From an uncultured Kiritimatiellota bacterium (lineage in GTDB: Bacteria > Verrucomicrobiota > Kiritimatiellia > RFP12 > UBA1067): a stretch of DNA of 37,083 nt. Numbering within the stretch: position 1 is the first letter of the stretch; each line of letters begins with the position of its first letter. Made by a program: the position numbers and the translations under genes. The stretch spans positions 1 through 37,083 of the forward strand of contig CAKUGW010000016.1 of NCBI GenBank assembly GCA_934654805.1, read 5' to 3'. A model generated the notes under the pieces. The model did not search any database and was not told the origin of the DNA. It was given only the letters and a program-made list of their open reading frames with translations. Positions 30,372-37,083 of the stretch are shown here, one piece after another.

Positions 30372-30504
30372 GGGCTCGGGTCTCTCGCGCCTCTCCTGTC
30401 GCCCTTGACACGAGAGTCGCGAGGGGCAAGAGAGACAAGAGACAAGCACGAATTTCCTTCGGCTGGAACACGCCGAGGGTTGAACTAAAAAGGAAAAAAG
30501 AAAA
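30372..30504 (+). other. rplJ-rplL spacer with inverted repeats
   Basis: 133 nt without a gene. GGTCTCTCGCGCCTCTC and complementary text (GCGAGGGGC..GAGAGAC, 30418-30436) can fold back imperfectly. A second stem, CCTTCGGC/GCCGAGGG, lies at 30454-30477. It ends in an A-rich stretch with AAAAGGAAAAAAG in front of rplL. It could tune the four- to six-fold higher rplL output. Confidence 0.5.
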
Positions 30505-30870
30505 ATGACGAACGAAGAAATCATCAAGGAGCTGTCGGGCAAGACGGTTCTCGAAATCAACGATCTCGTGAAGGCCCTCGAAGAGGCGTGGGGCGTTTCC
30601 GCCGCCGCCGCTGTCGCGGTCGCCGCGCCGGGCGCGGGTGCCGCCGCTGCGGAGGAGAAGACCGAGTTCGACGTGATCCTCAAGGCCGCCGGTGCGAACA
30701 AGATCGCGGTCATCAAGGAGATCCGCGCGATTACGGGCCTCGGCCTCAAGGACGCCAAGGACATGGTCGACGGCGCGCCGAAGAAGGTCAAGGAAGCCAT
30801 CGCGAAGGACGAGGCCGAGAAGATCGCCGAGCAGCTCAAGAAGGCCGGCGCCGAAGTCGAGGTCAAGTAA
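30505..30870 (+). CDS. rplL: Ribosomal protein bL12 (L7/L12)
   Basis: 121 residues: N-terminal dimerisation helices ([20 protein letters not shown]), Ala-rich hinge (about 32-50) and the C-terminal factor-binding domain [36 protein letters not shown]. Recruits translation factors, including the unusual EF-Tu of this operon. It is followed by a terminator instead of rpoB. Confidence 0.96.
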   Translation: MTNEEIIKELSGKTVLEINDLVKALEEAWGVSAAAAVAVAAPGAGAAAAEEKTEFDVILKAAGANKIAVIKEIRAITGLGLKDAKDMVDGAPKKVKEAIAKDEAEKIAEQLKKAGAEVEVK

Positions 30871-30892
30871 GGCCACGCTTCGCGTTTCTGCG

Positions 30893-30930
30893 AAAAGAAG
30901 CCGCGCTCAGCCGAGCGCGGCTTTCTTTCT
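30893..30930 (+). terminator. Intrinsic terminator after rplL
   Basis: AAGCCGCGCTC-AGCC-GAGCGCGGCTT forms an 11-bp stem, extended by AAAG/CTTT pairing, and is followed by TCTTTCT. It ends the tRNA-Thr-to-rplL operon before any rpoB. Confidence 0.85.
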
Positions 30931-30962
30931 GTCGTGAGCACGCCGTTTGGGGCGGACGAGAA

Positions 30963-31021
30963 ACTTGTTAGACAAGTCCGCCGCCAACGGCGGACTTGTG
31001 GTATAATGTCCGCAGCACATC
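30963..31021 (+). promoter_or_regulatory. Autoregulated promoter of the GntR/LacI gene with operator
   Basis: ACTTGT-TAG-ACAAGT (30963-30977), then a perfect 12-bp inverted repeat starting ACAAGTCCGCCG (30972-30999, loop CCAA) whose last half-site ACTTGT abuts GG-TATAAT (31002-31007). The operator ends exactly 24 bp before the hexamer. ATG 31022 is 14 nt after the hexamer with no Shine-Dalgarno. Confidence 0.75.
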
Positions 31022-32113
31022 ATGAAGCGGGAGAACACCAGGTCGCAGCAGATCCTGAACGCCCTCGTCGAGGACATTCGATGCGGGCGCTACGCAGTCC
31101 AGTCGGCGTTTCCGAGCGAGACGGCCCTTGCGCGGCGGTTCAAGGTCAGCCGCTCGCTCATGACGCTTGTCTTCGGCGAGCTGGAGCATCAGGGGCTGAT
31201 CGTGCGGCGGCAGGGCAAGGGGACGTTCCTCGCCAAGCGGGCGGCGTCGCGCAAGATCGGGCTGATCATCCCCGGCGTCGCGGTTTCGGACTTCTTCCAG
31301 CCGATCCTCTGCGAGATCGGCCGGCAGGCCCGTGCGCACGCCTACGAGCTGAACTTCGGCGAGATAGACTATTCGCCGAGCCACGACGAGCGCGTCCGCC
31401 AGGTGCGCGAACTCGCGGCGGAGTTCGTCCGCCAGCACGTCGCCGGCGTCATCTACGAGCCGCTGGTCGGCGAGGGCGCCGAGGCGCTCAATTCGCACAT
31501 CCTCCGCGTCTTCGACCGCAAGGGGATCCCGGTCGTTCTCCTGGACAGCGACATCGTGCCGTTCCCGGCGCGCAGCGCCTACGACGTCATCGGCACGAAC
31601 GACGTCCGCGCCGGCGCGCTGATTGCGGAGCATCTGCTCGCGCAGGGCGCGCGGGCGATCCATTTCCACCTGCCGCCGAACGGGCCGGTCACCTTCGACA
31701 ACCGCATCTTCGGCGCGAAGGCCTGGCTGCTCGCGCACAGCCCGAAGACGGAGTTCGCGGTTCTCCGCTCGACGTCCGGCGACGGCGCGGCGCTGAAGCG
31801 GCACCTGAAGGCGCACGGGCGGCCGGACGCCTTCGTCTGCATGAACGACGCGACGGCGGCGGCATTCAGGCGCACGCTGGAGGCGGCGGGGCTGGAAGTG
31901 CCGCGCGACGTCCTGCTGACGGGGTTCGCCGACCTCTCGATCGCGTCGCTGACGACGCCGCCGCTGACGACTGTCCGGCAGGACCGCGCCGAGATCGCGC
32001 GCGCGACGTTCCGGCGGCTGCTCGCGCGCATCGCCGAGCCGACGCTGCCGCCCTGTACGCTCTTTCAGCCGTCCCCGCTCGTCGTGCGCGGCTCGACGGC
32101 GAAGCGCCGTTAG
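31022..32113 (+). CDS. GntR/LacI hybrid regulator (AraR-like)
   Basis: 363 residues. Residues 1-75 form a GntR winged helix: QQILNALVEDIRCGRYAVQS, FPSETALARRFKVSRSLMT, HQGLIVRRQGKGTFLAK. From about 78 (KIGLIIPGVAVSDFF) comes a LacI/periplasmic-binding sensor with DVIGTNDVRAGALIAEHLL, DAFVCMNDATAAAFRRTL and VLLTGFADLSIASLTTPPLT, ending in a Val-rich tail. B. subtilis AraR has the same architecture and binds an operator of the same kind (xTTTGT..ACAAAx). The palindrome in its own promoter recurs upstream of 32397, so it probably represses itself and the following carbohydrate cluster until a sugar binds. Confidence 0.88.
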   Translation: MKRENTRSQQILNALVEDIRCGRYAVQSAFPSETALARRFKVSRSLMTLVFGELEHQGLIVRRQGKGTFLAKRAASRKIGLIIPGVAVSDFFQPILCEIGRQARAHAYELNFGEIDYSPSHDERVRQVRELAAEFVRQHVAGVIYEPLVGEGAEALNSHILRVFDRKGIPVVLLDSDIVPFPARSAYDVIGTNDVRAGALIAEHLLAQGARAIHFHLPPNGPVTFDNRIFGAKAWLLAHSPKTEFAVLRSTSGDGAALKRHLKAHGRPDAFVCMNDATAAAFRRTLEAAGLEVPRDVLLTGFADLSIASLTTPPLTTVRQDRAEIARATFRRLLARIAEPTLPPCTLFQPSPLVVRGSTAKRR

Positions 32114-32186
32114 CCCAAGGCGCCTGTATGCGTGAACTCGCTTTTTGACCCGTTCGGGACGATTTTCGCCTGCGCGCCGTGCGTTT

Positions 32187-32207
32187 AGCCCGTTCGGGCT
32201 GCGTTTG
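32187..32207 (+). terminator. Possible terminator after the GntR/LacI gene
   Basis: AGCCCG-TT-CGGGCT hairpin followed by GCGTTT; a related CCCGTTCGGG palindrome lies at 32149-32158. Short stem and weak T tract. Confidence 0.4.
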
Positions 32208-32267
32208 GCTCGCCAATCCGCGATTCAAACTGGGAATGCCCAATATCGACTTTTGCTCTCACAGGAG

Positions 32268-32345
32268 AATGGCCGATGAGAATCATCTGCGGAAAATTCT
32301 TGAGGCGGATCTGCGTGACTTCTGGCGCGTGAAAAAACTTGTTTA
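32268..32345 (+). other. Short open frame of uncertain status in the regulator-esterase gap
   Basis: An ATG right after CACAGGAGA opens a frame of about 25 codons (MADENHLRKILEADLRDFWR and a few more) that stops inside the operator palindrome. The site AGGAGA is too close for a normal Shine-Dalgarno. It may be a repeat remnant rather than a gene. Confidence 0.25.
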
Positions 32346-32396
32346 ACAAGTGCTCGCCGAGCGGCGTTTTTGTGGTATACTGTTCCGCATATCGGG
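32337..32396 (+). promoter_or_regulatory. Operator and promoter of the carbohydrate cluster
   Basis: ACTTGT-TTA-ACAAGT (32337-32351) ends 24 bp before TATACT (32376-32381), which is preceded by TTTTTGTGG. Both operator sequence and spacing equal those of the GntR/LacI promoter. ATG 32397 is 15 nt after the hexamer. Confidence 0.75.
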
Positions 32397-32921
32397 ATGT
32401 CGGAAGACATGAAGAACATGATGACAAGGAAAACGCCAGGGCTGAAGGCGAGAGGACGCGCGGCACGTCTCGCGGTTTTTGCGTTCGCGGTTTTTGCGGC
32501 GGGCTCGTCGCTGGGCGCGCGGACCGTACGGCTGTCCGAGACGGGCGACCTGCACCTGCCCGAAACGGTGACGGCGGACACGCCGTGCCTGCTGCTGATC
32601 CACGGCGGCGGCTGGGCGGCGATGAGCCGCCGGGACGTCGTGGGCATCGCCGACTACTTCGCGAAGGATCTGGGCTTCGCCGTCTACAACGTCGACTACC
32701 GCCTCGCGTCGCCGGAACATCCGTGGCCGGCCTGCGGCGAGGACTGCGCGGCGGCAGCGCGTTCGTCGTCTTCGCGGACGGCCTGGCGCGTCCGCAGGGG
32801 ACAGGACGACAACCCCTGGACGCTGCGCCCGACGCTCTACTCCGGGCCGTCTGCCTACGACCCGCTCCAGCCGTCCGGCCTCCTCGGCCCCGTCCGGCTC
32901 ATGGTCTTCGACAGGCAATAG
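32397..32921 (+). pseudogene. Chimeric remnant: esterase N-terminus joined to an unrelated C-terminus
   Basis: Residues 1-40 are a signal sequence (LAVFAFAVFAAGSSLGA). Then comes the start of an alpha/beta-hydrolase esterase: LLLIHGGGWAAMSRRDV (oxyanion HGGGW), YNVDYRLASPEHPWPACGED. The nucleophile GxSxG, the Asp and the His are missing. After about residue 120 the text changes abruptly (RSSSSRTAW); in another frame this stretch reads SAFVVFADGLARPQ, and the original frame then continues with NPWTLRPTLYSGPSAYDPLQ and PSGLLGPVRLMVFDRQ. This pattern fits a deletion fusing two genes plus small frameshifts. The product is unlikely to be an active esterase. Confidence 0.6.
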
Positions 32922-33006
32922 ACAGGAGCGGCCATTTGGCAAAAGCAAACATCAACAGCGACAACACAAACATCAGCAAACCCCAACAGACAAGAAAGGA
33001 AAAAAC

Positions 33007-34786
33007 ATGAACGAGAGAACGAAATGCGTTTTGGGAAGCGGTTGCGCGCTTCTGCTGGCGGTCGCCGCGTCTGCGGCGACCTGGAATGTCTCGACAGCCG
33101 TCACGGACGGCATGACGGGGCCGCAGCAGATCACGAACGCGCTGACCCAGTGTCAGTCGGGCGACACGATCCTCGTCGAGCCGGGAACCTATGACTTCAC
33201 CGGCATCTACATGGACGAGAACATGAAGATTCACCTGACGCGCAATGCGAACCCGATCAAGACGTTCTCCCTCGTCGGCAATACGGACAGCCACTGGGCT
33301 GAGGGGGGGGGGGGGGGGTATCCTCTTCTCGGGTGACGGCCAGTTAGGTGACTTCTGGCAAGACTCCGCCGAGACGGGATGGCGTGGGCCGTATCCGGTC
33401 ATCGCAAACATCGCTTTCAAGGGGTTCAAGACCACGAACGCCTATGGCGGCGCATTGAGATTTCGCGAGTGGAAGACAATGGAGCATAACTGGCCGATCG
33501 TCACGAACTGCGTGTTCCGCAACTGTTCCACAACCGAGCGGGGCGGCGCCATCTTCGGAGGCGTCAAGGCTTTCGATTGCCTGTTCGTGACGAACGCGGC
33601 AAATAATGGCGGCGCCCTGGATGGCGGCTCGGCCTATGGATCGACGTTTGAAGGCAACTCGGCCGCACGAGGCGGGGCTATGGGATTCTTGAGCGATGCG
33701 ATTTCTTCGGCGTATTCGGGGATGGGCGTCGAGATCAGCAACTGTGTTTTCCGCGCGAACGCAACCCAGGCGGAGACGGGCGCGCTGAATGGCGGCGCGC
33801 TGTATTTCGAGAACGTTGGTGGGCACGTCATGGACTGCTCCTTCGTCTCGAACAAGTGCACGCAGACTCCGTCGTACTATCCGCTGGGCGGCGCGATCGC
33901 CGGCGCGAAGTCTGATCCTGTAACGGTTGAACGCTGCGCGTTCGAAGGGAACGAGAGCGGCTGGAACGGCGGCGCCGTTTCCTGTGGAACGATTCAGGAC
34001 TCGACGTTTACGGGGAACTTCTCCCAGGCGGGCGGCGGCGCGATCTTCAACTGCACGGCGGCGCGTTGCGCCTTTGACGGCGACTATTCGACACTTGACT
34101 ATCGCCAGCCCGGCTCGGCCTATCAGTCGACGCTGACGGACTGCACGGTGCGCGGGTCCGTCTGTGAAAGTGCGGCGACGCGCTGCGTCTTCCAGGACGT
34201 GGACTATGCGGCGGCCTATGCCGTCTTCTTCAACCAGAACTGGGTCACGAACTCGCTGATCGTACGGTGCGGCGCATCCTTGCGGGGAATTGCCTACGCC
34301 TACAACGCCATGCCGGGCGACACGGAGTTCGTCAACTGCACGTTCGCCGACAATGTGCCCGATGCGTATTGGGGGCTTTTTACTTCGGCGAATGCGGGAA
34401 ATGGAAATCCGATCCGCGCCGTCAACTGCATTTTCACGGGCACGGTGGACAGTCAAGGGGTGGCGGCGGACCTGACCGGGCGGAACCTGAAGGCGGGCGA
34501 CGTGAAGCTTGACCACTGCGCGTATGGCGCGGCGGGCGGGTCGTTCGCGGCCTTCTGGACGAACGTGGATGCGTCGAGCTTCGTCTGGGCGAAGCCGCGA
34601 TTCGCCAAGGGCGGTGGCTGCCAGCTGCGCCCCAGTTCGCCCCTGCGCGGCAAGGGCCTGCTGCTGGACGGAATGGCGGACGACCTGGATCTCGCCGGCA
34701 AGCCGCGCGTGCGCGACGGGAAGGTCGATCTCGGCTGCTACCAGTGCTGGACGGATCCGCTGGGCGTCCTGTTCCTCGTGCGGTAA
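33007..34786 (+). pseudogene. Secreted beta-helix protein, frame broken at a G16 tract (phase-variable candidate)
   Basis: Frame 1 (33007-33336) starts MNERTKCVLGSGCALLLAVA (signal peptide), continues TWNVSTAVTDGMTGPQQITN and VEPGTYDFTGIYM, the opening of a right-handed beta-helix, and stops soon after a run of 16 G. Removing one G joins it to the second frame (to 34786), with repeated beta-helix rungs: NCVFRNCSTTERGGAIFGG, NNGGALDGGSAYGSTFEGN, GGAISC-like turns, VNCTFADNVPDAYWG. It ends PRVRDGKVDLGCYQCW, a frequent end of choice-of-anchor/DUF1565-like beta-helix proteins. Likely an extracellular glycan-binding or surface protein, about 590 residues when in frame. Confidence 0.7.
33303..33318 (+). 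repeat. Poly-G tract (16 G) inside a coding sequence
   Basis: Sixteen consecutive G between GCTGA and TATCC. The present length puts the beta-helix gene out of frame; 15 G (or 18) would restore it. Confidence 0.85.
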
Positions 34787-34823
34787 GCGCCGATTCAAGT
34801 CGTTTCTCAAGGGAGGTCAAACT

Positions 34824-36731
34824 GTGTCAAACCTGAAACATCCGCTTTCGCTTGCCCTGCTCGCAGTCGGCTGCCTGGCCGCGGCCGGCGCCGTCGCGCC
34901 CTACGGCGTCTGCGCCCACGTCTTTCATGCAAACGATGCGCATCGCGCCCGTCAGCTGGACGCGATGCAGTTCGCCGGCATCAAGTACGTGCGCACGGGC
35001 ATCTACGGCGATTCGGCCTCCGAATTCCGCTTGGCCGACACCCTGCTGGACGCGCTGGAGAAGCGCGGCATGTCAATGCTGATGCTCATCTTCGGCAATG
35101 ACGCAAAGGACTGCTGTACGCCGCCGCAGGACATGACCGCCTGGAGCAACTACGTCGATCGCGTCGTCCGCCGCTACGGCGACCGCGTGCCGGTCTTCGA
35201 GATCTGGAACGAGCCCAACCTCGACGGCTTCTTCCACGGGGCCGACCCCGTCCAGTATGCGAAAGTCCTGAACGTCGCGTATGCGGCGGGCAAGGCGGCC
35301 AACCCGAAGTGCCGGTTCACGTTCGGCGGCACGTCGTCGATTCCGTTCGACTGGATCGAGAAGGCCTACGCCGCCGGCGGCACGAACTTCGACGCCATGG
35401 CGGTGCATCCCTATGCGCATCCGTCGCGCCCGGAGGGCGTGGAGGACGTGCAGACCGAGCAGCTGCGCGCGCTGATGGCGAAGTATGGCGTCGGCGACAA
35501 GCCGATCTGGTTCACCGAAGTCGGCTGGCCCACGCACAGCGAGGCGCTGGAGCATTCCTCCGTGCTGCTCGCGGGGCTCAAGGTCGCGCGTCCGGAACAG
35601 AAGAGCTGGAACGTCATTGTCGCCAAGGACCAGAGCGAGGGGGAGGTCGAAGACCAGGATGTGGCGCAGCGGCTGCTGGAGCTTCTGCCGGCCGGCAGCC
35701 GCGTGAAGGCGTGCGCGCAGCAGGAGACGATCGCGCGGCTGGAGAAGGACGATGCGGACGCGGTGGTCTATCCGTTCGACAGCAACTTCCCGGCTGACAC
35801 GATCGCGGCGGTGAACGGCTTCATCGCGCGCGGCGGCGTCTTCGTCGATTTCGGCGGCCTGCCGTGCTACTTCGGGCGGCGTGACAACAAGGCGGTCGAG
35901 GGGATGCAGCATGGCGGGGCGGTCGGCTTCTTCCCGTTCGGCTTCCGCGCGTGGTGGAACACGCTGGACGGGCGGCACGATCCCGAACACGCGAAGGACT
36001 ATCCGCGCGAGGGGCAGGTCTTCGCGACGGAGGCCGGCCTCGCGAACGGCGTCCGCCAGGAGCCGACGGGCTTCAAGTGCCGCGCGTTCCTCGCGCCCGA
36101 CCGCATCGGCGCGGGCTCGGAATGGATTCCGCTCGTCGCCGGCAAGACGACGAACGGCGTCGATCTCGTTGCGGCGGCGGTCATCCGCTACGGCGGCGAC
36201 CGGAAGGGCGCGGCGATTCTCAGTTCGCTGCCGGCGACGCACACGAGCTACGGGTTCCTCTCGGAGGAGATGCAGGCGCGCTACACGGCGCGGTGCGCCG
36301 CGATCGCAATGGCCGAAGGCGTCGAGGCGCATTTCCCCTATGCGCTCTGGACGGAAGGGAAAGACCCGTACTATTCGGAACACCACTTCTCGCTCCTGCA
36401 GTCCAACTACGCGCCGAAGCCGTCGTTCTCCGCCTACATGACGTTCATCTCGCAGCGTCCGGCCGGATCGGTCCAGACGCCGGAGGCCTGGCATGACAAG
36501 CGGCGGCACTACTACTATCCGCAGTGGACGCGCCCGGACGGCAAGAAGGCCGGCATGGTCTGGTGCGTGGAAGGCGAGGCGCGGCGTCCGCTGCGCTTCA
36601 AGGGCGGCAATCCGACGTTCCGAAATCTCTACGGGCGGATCATCCCCGTGCTGGATCTGGGGGACGGCCGGTTCAACGTGCCGGTCTCCGAAAGCCCGGT
36701 TTACTTCGAAGGTGCGGAGCTGACGAAATGA
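34824..36731 (+). CDS. Secreted clan GH-A glycoside hydrolase (GH39-like)
   Basis: 635 residues from GTG 34824, with GGGAGG Shine-Dalgarno at 34811-34816. Signal peptide SNLKHPLSLALLAVGCLAAAG. TIM-barrel hydrolase: YGVCAHVFHANDAHRARQLD, FAGIKYVRTGIYGD, acid/base E130 in FEIWNEPNLDGFF, FDAMAVHPYAHPSRP and nucleophile E232 in IWFTEVGWPTHSE. The WNEPN and TEVGW pair places it in clan GH-A, closest in style to GH39 and related xylosidase/arabinosidase families. The C-terminal half (about 310-635) includes a Rossmann-like beta-galactosidase-trimerisation-like part (FIARGGVFVDFGGLPCYFG) and a beta-sandwich. Substrate unknown. Probably controlled by the GntR/LacI regulator. Confidence 0.82.
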   Translation: MSNLKHPLSLALLAVGCLAAAGAVAPYGVCAHVFHANDAHRARQLDAMQFAGIKYVRTGIYGDSASEFRLADTLLDALEKRGMSMLMLIFGNDAKDCCTPPQDMTAWSNYVDRVVRRYGDRVPVFEIWNEPNLDGFFHGADPVQYAKVLNVAYAAGKAANPKCRFTFGGTSSIPFDWIEKAYAAGGTNFDAMAVHPYAHPSRPEGVEDVQTEQLRALMAKYGVGDKPIWFTEVGWPTHSEALEHSSVLLAGLKVARPEQKSWNVIVAKDQSEGEVEDQDVAQRLLELLPAGSRVKACAQQETIARLEKDDADAVVYPFDSNFPADTIAAVNGFIARGGVFVDFGGLPCYFGRRDNKAVEGMQHGGAVGFFPFGFRAWWNTLDGRHDPEHAKDYPREGQVFATEAGLANGVRQEPTGFKCRAFLAPDRIGAGSEWIPLVAGKTTNGVDLVAAAVIRYGGDRKGAAILSSLPATHTSYGFLSEEMQARYTARCAAIAMAEGVEAHFPYALWTEGKDPYYSEHHFSLLQSNYAPKPSFSAYMTFISQRPAGSVQTPEAWHDKRRHYYYPQWTRPDGKKAGMVWCVEGEARRPLRFKGGNPTFRNLYGRIIPVLDLGDGRFNVPVSESPVYFEGAELTK

Positions 36732-37083
36732 GCGGCAAACTGGACAGGAGGTCTTTCATCGGCGGCTGCGCCGCATGCGGATGTCTCGGGTTCGGGCGCG
36801 CGTTTGCCGCGCCGAGCGACTTCGGGACGCGCGTCAGAGGCAAGTTGCGGTTCGGCGTGGTCAGCGATCCGCACGTCACGGTCTCGCTGAAAGACGGGAT
36901 GACGACGGACTGGCGCGTCCGGGCGGTCGGGCGCTGGTTCGAGCGCTTTCGCGACGCGGGCGTCGATGCCGTCGTCATCCCCGGCGACCTGGCGTCGTTC
37001 GCCGCCATGCGCGAGCTGCGGGCGATGATGGACGAGTGGCGGCGCGTGTTCCCGGACGACCGGCTGCCGAACGGGGAGAAGGT
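36728..37083 (+). CDS. Tat-exported calcineurin-like metallophosphoesterase (partial)
   Basis: Starts at ATG 36728, overlapping the glycosidase stop (ATGA), and runs off the window after 118 codons. It begins MSGKLDRRSFIGGCAACGC with a twin-arginine motif (DRRSFIGG) and ends its signal near RAFA-AP. The mature part has the first two metallophosphoesterase motifs: FGVVSDPHV (D-x-H) and VVIPGDLAS (GD). Exported enzymes of this type often accompany glycan utilisation genes. The remaining motifs (GNHE, GHxH) lie outside the window. Confidence 0.75.
   Translation, partial: MSGKLDRRSFIGGCAACGCLGFGRAFAAPSDFGTRVRGKLRFGVVSDPHVTVSLKDGMTTDWRVRAVGRWFERFRDAGVDAVVIPGDLASFAAMRELRAMMDEWRRVFPDDRLPNGEK

Overview
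The window looks like a chromosomal segment of a GC-rich bacterium from the PVC group, most likely Verrucomicrobiota class Kiritimatiellae (gut-type). This is inference from: a PEP-CTERM protein; secreted glycosidases beside LacI/AraC-type and GntR/LacI-type regulators; the order tRNA-Thr, tuf, rpmG, tRNA-Trp, secE, nusG, rplKAJL; and many short dispersed intergenic repeats. No rRNA, CRISPR, prophage or insertion sequence is visible.

Layout. 1-5951: gene end, decayed secreted-protein gene, FtsB/DivIC-like protein, membrane zinc peptidase, lgt, OB-fold-like protein, YhcH-type sugar protein, rpe, stand-alone CoaC, ACP-FkbH fusion. 5960-11032: rluD-like gene with a micro-ORF leader, an orphan Opp-type ATPase, and on the minus strand nadB, a second Opp-type ATPase and a PP2C phosphatase. 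11033-13417: purE, HD hydrolase, leader ORF, nrnA-like DHH gene. 13528-17024: four secreted proteins in a row, the last with a PEP-CTERM sorting tail. 17416-20197: murJ and a MATE transporter. 20136-24436: XylR-like regulator divergent from a secreted GH2 beta-galactosidase. 24468-25868: MBL/beta-CASP ribonuclease. 26068-30870: translation and transcription operon, ending at rplL without rpoB. 31022-37083: GntR/LacI regulator followed by a carbohydrate cluster (chimeric esterase remnant, beta-helix gene broken at a G16 tract, clan-A glycosidase, Tat-exported phosphoesterase).

Cross-cutting signals. (1) Thirteen promoters share a T-rich/TTTTGN-TATAMT extended -10. In seven the first start codon lies 7 or 8 nt after the hexamer, which predicts leaderless mRNAs. 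At three of these the leaderless ORF is a micro-ORF ending on the real gene's start. (2) EF-Tu has a switch I loop 5 residues longer than E. coli's, lacks the RGITI motif and has AAY for the G5 SAL. (3) The palindrome ACTTGT-N3-ACAAGT lies exactly 24 bp upstream of the -10 of both the GntR/LacI regulator and its downstream cluster. (4) Repeat-like DNA sits in frame inside nadB and the GH2 gene. These four, more than any single gene, are the best candidates for undescribed biology here.
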